DNA from: Acidobacteriaceae bacterium
GTDB taxonomy: Bacteria > Acidobacteriota > Terriglobia > Terriglobales > Acidobacteriaceae
Length of the DNA: 5,364 nucleotides
Assembly (NCBI GenBank): GCA_003168235.1
Contig: PMSZ01000513.1
Coordinates: forward strand, 343 to 5,706
Reading direction: 5' to 3'
Position 1 is the stretch's first letter; each line of letters starts with the position of its first letter. The translations under genes were made by a program, and so were the position numbers. Positions 1 through 3,547 of this stretch are shown here, piece by piece. A model generated the notes under the pieces. It saw only the letters and a list, made by a program, of their open reading frames with translations. It made no database searches and was not told the origin of the DNA.

Positions 1-2
1 TG

Positions 3-59
3 CGTCATCTCGGCGATCTCGACATGCGGGCGGAAATGCGGCTGCTTTTAAACTACTGA
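3..59 (+). CDS. Possible 3' end of an upstream gene (partial)
   Basis: This frame is open from the window edge to a TGA at 57-59 and reads RHLGDLDMRAEMRLLLNY. The charged, leucine-rich composition would fit the C-terminal helix of a soluble protein. I recognise no family, and 18 codons are too few to separate a real gene end from chance. It does not resemble the end of ribosomal protein L31, which sits next to DUF1385 and prfA in some bacteria. If real, it ends about 110 bases before the DUF1385 start on the same strand. Confidence 0.25.
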   Translation, partial: RHLGDLDMRAEMRLLLNY

Positions 60-97
60 CACCTAAAGGGATACAGCATCGATTCCGGCGCGGAGTG

Positions 98-131
98 CTC
101 GAAATTTTCATAACCTGTGGTAGTCTAAAGG
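98..131 (+). promoter_or_regulatory. Weak candidate promoter ahead of the DUF1385 gene
   Basis: An AT-rich patch (101-127) breaks the GC-rich surroundings and contains TAGTCT (121-126) as a possible -10 element. The CTCGAA at 98-103 is at the right distance but matches a -35 poorly. Transcription would then begin near 133, giving a leader of about 40 bases to the ATG at 172. The AAAGG at 127-131 could instead be a ribosome-binding site for a TTG start at 136, and the two readings largely exclude each other. The element is seen only as base composition and a loose match. Confidence 0.22.
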
Positions 132-171
132 CACGTTGGAGTCTTCCCTCCGCGCGCTACATCCAATACCC

Positions 172-1218
172 ATGCGACGTTGGCAGCAAATTTTGCGTTT
201 TTTGGTGGCGGTGCAGCTGCTCCCGGCACTGGAGAGCGGCGAGGAAACTCTCGTCGGCGGGCAGGCTGTGCTGGAGGGCGTGATGATGCGTTCGCCGCAC
301 GCCTGGGGGATTGCCGTGCGTAAGCCGTCCGGTGAGATCGTCACCCACAGCGAACCGCTGGAGCGGCCTTCGGAGCAGCACAAATGGATGGGCTGGCCGA
401 TCATTCGCGGAGTGATGACGCTGGGGCACGCGATGACGCTCGGGTTCCGCGCGCTGAAATTCTCAGCCAATGCGGCGCTGGGAGAGCTCACCGGCGTCGA
501 TGCTGGAAGCGAAAATCCGGGAAATCAAGACCAGGGCAAGAAGTTCGAAATCACCGGCTGGATGGCGGGCCTGAACATGGCGTTCTCCATCGCCTTTTTC
601 ATCTTCATGTATAAATACCTGCCGCTGCTGGCGACGACGGAGCTGAAAAGGGTGAACCCGGTCTTCGGCCAGCAATTCGTGTTTAACCTGGTGGATGGGC
701 TGATCCGGATCGCGATGTTCCTCCTCTTCGTCTGGGGAGTTTCGCTGTGGAAAGACATTCGCCGTGTCTACGAGTATCACGGCGCCGAGCACAAAACTGT
801 ATTCGCGTTTGAGAATGGCGACCCGCTCGAAACCGCAGCGGTGCAGAAGTATTCGACGTATCATCCGCGCTGCGGAACGAGCTTCCTGATGACGGTGATG
901 ATCATCTCGATGTTCGTGTATATGGCGATTCCGGTGCATACTTTCTGGGCTCGATTCGGCATTCGCATCGCGCTGCTGCCGCTGATTGCTGGCGTTTCCT
1001 ACGAGATCATCCGCTTTGCCGCAAAGCGTTTCTCGGCCAGGAGTTCTTCGACTCAGCCGGGCTTCTCGCTGTTTGCGCTGATGACCGCTCCTGGACTGTG
1101 GCTGCAGCGGATCACGACGCAACCTCCCGATGACCGCGAAGTGGAATGCGCGATCGTTGCGCTCGATGAAGCCATGAAGCTGGAAAAACAACATGGCGGT
1201 GAACTGGTGATTGCTTAG
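172..1218 (+). CDS. DUF1385 (YqhQ-like) polytopic membrane protein
   Basis: A 348-residue protein of the DUF1385 family (YqhQ of Bacillus), often labelled a predicted metal-dependent enzyme; its reaction is not known to me. Family signatures are present in order: VGGQAVLEGVMMRSP (residues 28-42), YHGAEHKTVFAFE (202-214), YHPRCGTSFL (230-239) and, near the C-terminus, PGLWLQRITT followed by PDD (307-321). The conserved His, Glu and Cys in the middle motifs could bind metal, which is inference. Hydrophobic stretches at about 133-156, 169-193, 237-256 and 262-281 suggest four membrane segments, with the HGAEH motif between the second and third. The ATG at 172 is preferred because MRRWQQILRFLVAVQLLP is a plausible start, although it has no Shine-Dalgarno; a TTG at 136 in the same frame would add 12 residues and has AAAGG four bases upstream. 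The gene is the first of three co-directional genes with prfA and prmC, a grouping also found in Firmicutes. Confidence 0.9.
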   Translation: MRRWQQILRFLVAVQLLPALESGEETLVGGQAVLEGVMMRSPHAWGIAVRKPSGEIVTHSEPLERPSEQHKWMGWPIIRGVMTLGHAMTLGFRALKFSANAALGELTGVDAGSENPGNQDQGKKFEITGWMAGLNMAFSIAFFIFMYKYLPLLATTELKRVNPVFGQQFVFNLVDGLIRIAMFLLFVWGVSLWKDIRRVYEYHGAEHKTVFAFENGDPLETAAVQKYSTYHPRCGTSFLMTVMIISMFVYMAIPVHTFWARFGIRIALLPLIAGVSYEIIRFAAKRFSARSSSTQPGFSLFALMTAPGLWLQRITTQPPDDREVECAIVALDEAMKLEKQHGGELVIA

Positions 1219-1233
1219 CGGTGCCAACCGCAC

Positions 1234-1257
1234 AGTTCCCAGTTCTCGGTTCTCAGT
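1234..1257 (+). repeat. Degenerate 7-base repeat array, left arm of an inverted repeat
   Basis: Tandem units AGTTCCC (1234-1240), AGTTCTC (1241-1247) and GGTTCTC (1248-1254), then a partial AGT, directly after the DUF1385 gene. The first 21 bases pair with 1337-1357 at 19 of 21 positions. The units differ by single substitutions, as in an old tandem duplication or a dispersed repeat. No T-run follows, so it does not look like a simple intrinsic terminator. Confidence 0.7.
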
Positions 1258-1271
1258 AAAACCCCTACAAT
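1243..1271 (+). promoter_or_regulatory. Candidate prfA promoter with TACAAT -10
   Basis: TACAAT at 1266-1271 matches the sigma-70 -10 consensus at five of six positions. Seventeen bases upstream, TTCTCG (1243-1248) matches TTGACA at only three positions and lies inside the 7-base repeat array. Transcription would begin near 1278, giving a leader of about 80 bases that contains the right arm of the inverted repeat but not the left arm. The -10 is a good match; the promoter as a whole is inferred. Confidence 0.35.
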
Positions 1272-1328
1272 AGAATTCGCGAGAACGAGCGTGGGCTGAC
1301 TTCTGCTGCGGCTTGTAGCGTCGTCCAA

Positions 1329-1357
1329 GGTTCTTTGAGAACCGAAAACTGAGAACT
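1329..1357 (+). repeat. Right arm of the inverted repeat, with a small hairpin, abutting the prfA start
   Basis: Units GAGAACC (1337-1343), GAAAACT (1344-1350) and GAGAACT (1351-1357) are the inverted counterparts of the array at 1234-1254. GGTTCT (1329-1334) and AGAACC (1338-1343) can also form a local six-pair hairpin with a TTG loop. The arm ends one base before the prfA ATG, so it occupies the position of the ribosome-binding site. The only Shine-Dalgarno-like bases there are GAG at 1351-1353, which is weak. Confidence 0.65.
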
Positions 1358-1358
1358 T

Positions 1359-2438
1359 ATGTTTGAACGTCTTGATCAAATCGAGATCCGCTATGAAGAA
1401 CTGACACAGGCTTTGTTAGCGCCTGAGATCACCAACGATTCGGCGAAATACCAGAAGACCGCCAAAGCCCATAGCGAAGTCGCTGGGATCGTCGAAAAGT
1501 ATCGCGAGTACAAGGACCTGAAGCGCGGCATCGCCGAAAGCAAGGCCGTTCTCGCCGACGAAAAAGATCCCGACATGCGCGCCTACGCCGAAGAGGAACT
1601 GGCGAAGCTGGATGCGCGCATCGTGACGGTCGAGGAAGACCTCAAGGTTTTGTTGCTGCCGAAAGATCCGAATGACGATAAGAACGTCGTACTCGAAATT
1701 CGCGCCGGGACGGGCGGCGACGAGGCGACATTATTCGTAGCCGAAGTCTTCCGCATGTACAACCGTTATGCCGAGGCGCAGAAGTGGAAGGTGGAAGTGC
1801 TCTCCACGTCGGAATCGGGCGTGGGCGGCCTGAAGGAAGTGATTGCGCTGATCGAAGGCGATCGCGTGTATTCGCGTTTGAAATACGAGAGTGGCGTGCA
1901 TCGAGTGCAGCGCGTGCCCGCGACCGAACAGCAGGGGCGCGTGCATACGTCGGCGATCACGGTCGCGGTGCTGCCAGAAGCCGAAGAAGTGGACGTCAAG
2001 ATCGAAGCCAAAGACCTGCGCATCGATACTTTCTGTTCGTCGGGACCGGGCGGTCAATCGGTGAACACGACGTACTCGGCGGTGCGGATCACGCACATTC
2101 CAACGGGCACGGTAGTGAGTTGCCAGGACGAAAAGTCGCAGATTAAGAACCGCGAAAAAGGCATGCGCGTGCTGCGGTCGCGGCTCTATGAAGTCGAGAT
2201 GCAGAAGCAGGCGGACGCGCTGGCCAAAGAACGCAAGCAGATGGTTGGATCGGGCGACCGCTCGGAGAAAATTCGCACCTACAACTTTCCGCAAAACCGG
2301 CTCACCGATCATCGCATCGGTTTCACCATTCATCAGCTCGAACAAGTCATGGACGGCAAGCTGCAACCGATTATCGACGCGTTGATCACGCACTATCAGG
2401 CTGAGAAGCTGAAGCAGGAGACAGCGGGCGTAGTGTAA
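1359..2438 (+). CDS. prfA: Peptide chain release factor 1 (RF1)
   Basis: Class I release factor that recognises UAA and UAG stop codons in the ribosomal A site and triggers hydrolysis of peptidyl-tRNA. The 359-residue length is normal for RF1. The N-terminal helical region (about 1-100) is followed by LEIRAGTGGDEA (112-123), then HRVQRVPATEQQGRVHTSA (181-199), where PAT (187-189) is the codon-recognition tripeptide of RF1 (RF2 would have SPF). The catalytic loop SSGPGGQSVNTTYSAVR (227-243) carries GGQ at 231-233. Gln232 or 233 numbering aside, the glutamine closing GGQ is the residue methylated by PrmC, encoded next downstream. KSQIKNREKGMRVLRSRLYE (259-278) and RTYNFPQNRLTDHRI (306-320) are further family blocks. 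The ATG at 1359 gives the usual MFERL-type N-terminus, though its ribosome-binding site is poor and overlaps an inverted repeat. The gene ends in TAA. No key residue is missing. Confidence 0.98.
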   Translation: MFERLDQIEIRYEELTQALLAPEITNDSAKYQKTAKAHSEVAGIVEKYREYKDLKRGIAESKAVLADEKDPDMRAYAEEELAKLDARIVTVEEDLKVLLLPKDPNDDKNVVLEIRAGTGGDEATLFVAEVFRMYNRYAEAQKWKVEVLSTSESGVGGLKEVIALIEGDRVYSRLKYESGVHRVQRVPATEQQGRVHTSAITVAVLPEAEEVDVKIEAKDLRIDTFCSSGPGGQSVNTTYSAVRITHIPTGTVVSCQDEKSQIKNREKGMRVLRSRLYEVEMQKQADALAKERKQMVGSGDRSEKIRTYNFPQNRLTDHRIGFTIHQLEQVMDGKLQPIIDALITHYQAEKLKQETAGVV

Positions 2439-2443
2439 GAGCA

Positions 2444-2464
2444 GTCGGTTGTCGTTGGTCGTTC
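2444..2464 (+). repeat. Short 7-base repeat array after prfA
   Basis: Three consecutive degenerate heptamers, GTCGGTT, GTCGTTG and GTCGTTC, begin six bases after the prfA stop. They have the same 7-base period as the array before prfA but a different unit. A direct repeat of GCAGTC flanks the block closely (2441-2446, with AGCAGTC recurring at 2469-2475). At three units, chance cannot be excluded. Confidence 0.4.
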
Positions 2465-2481
2465 GCGAAGCAGTCTTTTAA

Positions 2482-2509
2482 TTGTCTTCTCTCTTGTCTC
2501 TCTTTTGTT
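2482..2509 (+). repeat. Polypyrimidine mirror repeat between prfA and prmC
   Basis: Within a tract of almost pure C and T on the + strand (about 2474-2536), bases 2487-2494 (TTCTCTCT) are mirrored exactly by 2497-2504 around a TG centre. The mirror extends to 13 bases per arm (2482-2494 and 2497-2509) with one mismatch. Pyrimidine mirror repeats are the classical substrate for intramolecular triplex DNA; in RNA, the same tract would be unstructured and U-rich. Any role here is inference. Confidence 0.55.
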
Positions 2510-2515
2510 TGTTTT

Positions 2516-2546
2516 TCTCTTTGTCTCTGTGTCCCCGTGGTGAAAT
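2516..2546 (+). repeat. Repeat of the CTCTGTGTC...GTGGTGAAA type with prmC ribosome-binding site
   Basis: CTCTTTGTCTCTGTG, then TCCCC and GTGGTGAAAT, resembles a short intergenic sequence (consensus roughly CTCTGTGTCTCTGTGGTGAAA) that I recall from many unrelated bacterial genomes, usually near gene boundaries. Only one copy is visible in this window, so its dispersed nature is from memory. GGTGA at 2539-2543 can pair with the UCACC of the 16S rRNA tail, nine bases before the GTG start of prmC, so the repeat appears to supply the ribosome-binding site. Confidence 0.45.
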
Positions 2547-2552
2547 AGACTC

Positions 2553-3485
2553 GTGCAACTTCGCCAGATTCTGAATGCGGCGGTCGAGCGGCTGTCGGCC
2601 GCGAGCGTTCCCTCTCCGCGCATGAACGCGGAGATTCTGATTATGTTCACGCTCGACTGCGACCGTGCGTATCTCTACGCGCATCCGGAACGAAATCTCA
2701 CGGCAGACGAAATACGTCGCTACGACGAAGCTCTTGCGCGCCGCGCTACTGGCGTTCCAGCACAGTACATCACCGAACATCAGGAGTTCTGGGGGATGGA
2801 TCTCGTCGTGTCGCCGGCGGTGTTGATTCCCCGGCCGGAGACCGAGCATGTCGTGGAGGCGGTACTGGAGCTGGTCTCGCGGGATGGTTTGGGGCTGGAG
2901 CAAAAGCAAAAGCAAGAGCAAAAGCAAGAACAAGATCAAGGGCCGCGGGCGGGGGCGCCCGCTCCACACGGGCTGCGCGTCGTCGATGTGGGCACCGGAT
3001 CAGGAGCGATCGCGCTTGCTCTGGCGAAGGAGTTGCCGAAGACGGAGATCCACGCGATCGACATTTCTCCGGCCGCACTGGAAGTCGCGCAGGCGAACGC
3101 GGCGCGGCTGGAGTTGACTTCGCGCGTCGCATTTCACCGAGCCGATTTGCTGGAGGGATTTCCTCCCGCTTCGTTCGACTTCGTGGTTTCGAATCCTCCT
3201 TATGTGGGCGAGTCGGAAGAAGACTCGGTGCAACTGGAGGTGCGCAAGTTCGAGCCGCGCAACGCCGTCTTCGCGGGCCCGACGGGACTGGAAGTCATCG
3301 ACCGCCTCATCCCTCAGGCGCGTACGGTGCTGAGGCCAAGCGGTCGGCTGGTCTTCGAAATCAGCGGGACGATTGCGAACCGCGTGCGACACTTGCTTTC
3401 CGATTGGAACGAGGTCGAGATCAGAAACGATCTTCAGGGAATCGCGCGCGTCGCCACGGCGAGAAAAACCACAAATCTGGTGTAG
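2553..3485 (+). CDS. prmC: Release factor glutamine N5-methyltransferase (PrmC/HemK), with extended linker
   Basis: Transfers a methyl group from S-adenosylmethionine to the glutamine of the GGQ motif in release factors, in the cytoplasm; its RF1 substrate is encoded immediately upstream. The N-terminal helical substrate-binding domain (about 1-90) starts LRQILNAAVERL and leads into LIPRPETEHVVE (91-102). The Rossmann methyltransferase domain carries the SAM-binding VDVGTGSGAIALALA (144-158), the acidic AIDIS (168-172) and the catalytic NPPY (214-217). RKFEPRNAVFAG (231-242) is the next family block. At 310 residues it is longer than the usual 280 or so, because residues about 113-140 hold a Gln/Lys/Glu-rich insert encoded by a hexamer repeat; E. 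coli PrmC has a much shorter linker there. The GTG at 2553 is chosen because MQLRQILNAAVERL aligns with the normal start and GGTGA lies nine bases upstream. All catalytic motifs are intact, so the protein is probably functional. Confidence 0.96.
   Translation: MQLRQILNAAVERLSAASVPSPRMNAEILIMFTLDCDRAYLYAHPERNLTADEIRRYDEALARRATGVPAQYITEHQEFWGMDLVVSPAVLIPRPETEHVVEAVLELVSRDGLGLEQKQKQEQKQEQDQGPRAGAPAPHGLRVVDVGTGSGAIALALAKELPKTEIHAIDISPAALEVAQANAARLELTSRVAFHRADLLEGFPPASFDFVVSNPPYVGESEEDSVQLEVRKFEPRNAVFAGPTGLEVIDRLIPQARTVLRPSGRLVFEISGTIANRVRHLLSDWNEVEIRNDLQGIARVATARKTTNLV
2901..2940 (+). repeat. In-frame hexamer repeat in prmC
   Basis: Nearly seven tandem copies of a 6-base unit, CAAAAG with variants CAAGAG, CAAGAA and CAAGAT, encode alternating Gln and Lys/Glu/Asp (residues 117-129). 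All seven glutamines use CAA, whereas most glutamines elsewhere in the gene use CAG. Because the unit is six bases, changes in copy number would alter linker length without shifting the frame. Confidence 0.85.
2945..2962. repeat. GC-rich inverted repeat inside the prmC insert
   Basis: GCGGGCG (2945-2951) and CGCCCGC (2956-2962) are perfect inverted arms with a GGGG loop, five bases after the hexamer array. They encode part of PRAGAPAPHG, the end of the linker insert. Its adjacency to the array suggests that both belong to one inserted repeat unit, which is inference. Confidence 0.55.
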
Positions 3486-3509
3486 AGACGCGGATTGCCG
3501 AGTCGCCGC

Positions 3510-3547
3510 CGACGGTCAGAACGGGAAGTTCCGTCGCCCGCAATTTT
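3510..3547 (+). terminator. Possible weak terminator between convergent prmC and receptor genes
   Basis: CGACGG (3510-3515) pairs perfectly with CCGTCG (3531-3536), and AAC/GTT inside the 15-base loop can add three pairs. The stem begins 24 bases after the prmC stop. A short T-run (3544-3547) follows, but eight bases from the stem, so the element is a poor match to an intrinsic terminator on the + strand; on the - strand no T-run follows. It is the only hairpin I noticed in this 62-base convergent gap. Confidence 0.3.

Noticed and set aside
463..1233. Long antisense frame opposite the DUF1385 gene
   Set aside because: It is rich in Arg, His and Gln, as expected for the complement of GC-rich coding DNA, and shows no domain, while the + strand has clear DUF1385 motifs.
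1219..1358. The inverted repeat as an intrinsic terminator for the DUF1385 gene
   Set aside because: The arms are 82 bases apart, no T-run follows either arm in the gap, and the right arm is directly joined to the prfA start codon.
2037..2087. RF1 catalytic loop reads GPGGQSVNTTYSAVR rather than the E. coli GAGGQHVNTTDSAIR
   Set aside because: Pro and Ser at these positions also occur in RF1 of other phyla such as Actinobacteria, and GGQ itself is intact, so this is ordinary family variation.
1731..2393. Antisense frame opposite prfA
   Set aside because: It is a shadow of prfA codon structure, rich in Arg, His and Phe, with no family resemblance.
2478..2969. Antisense reading frame with a long run of leucines
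   Set aside because: The leucine run is the reverse reading of the CAAAAG hexamer array inside prmC, and the rest is antisense to well-supported prmC sequence. No ribosome-binding site or family resemblance supports it.
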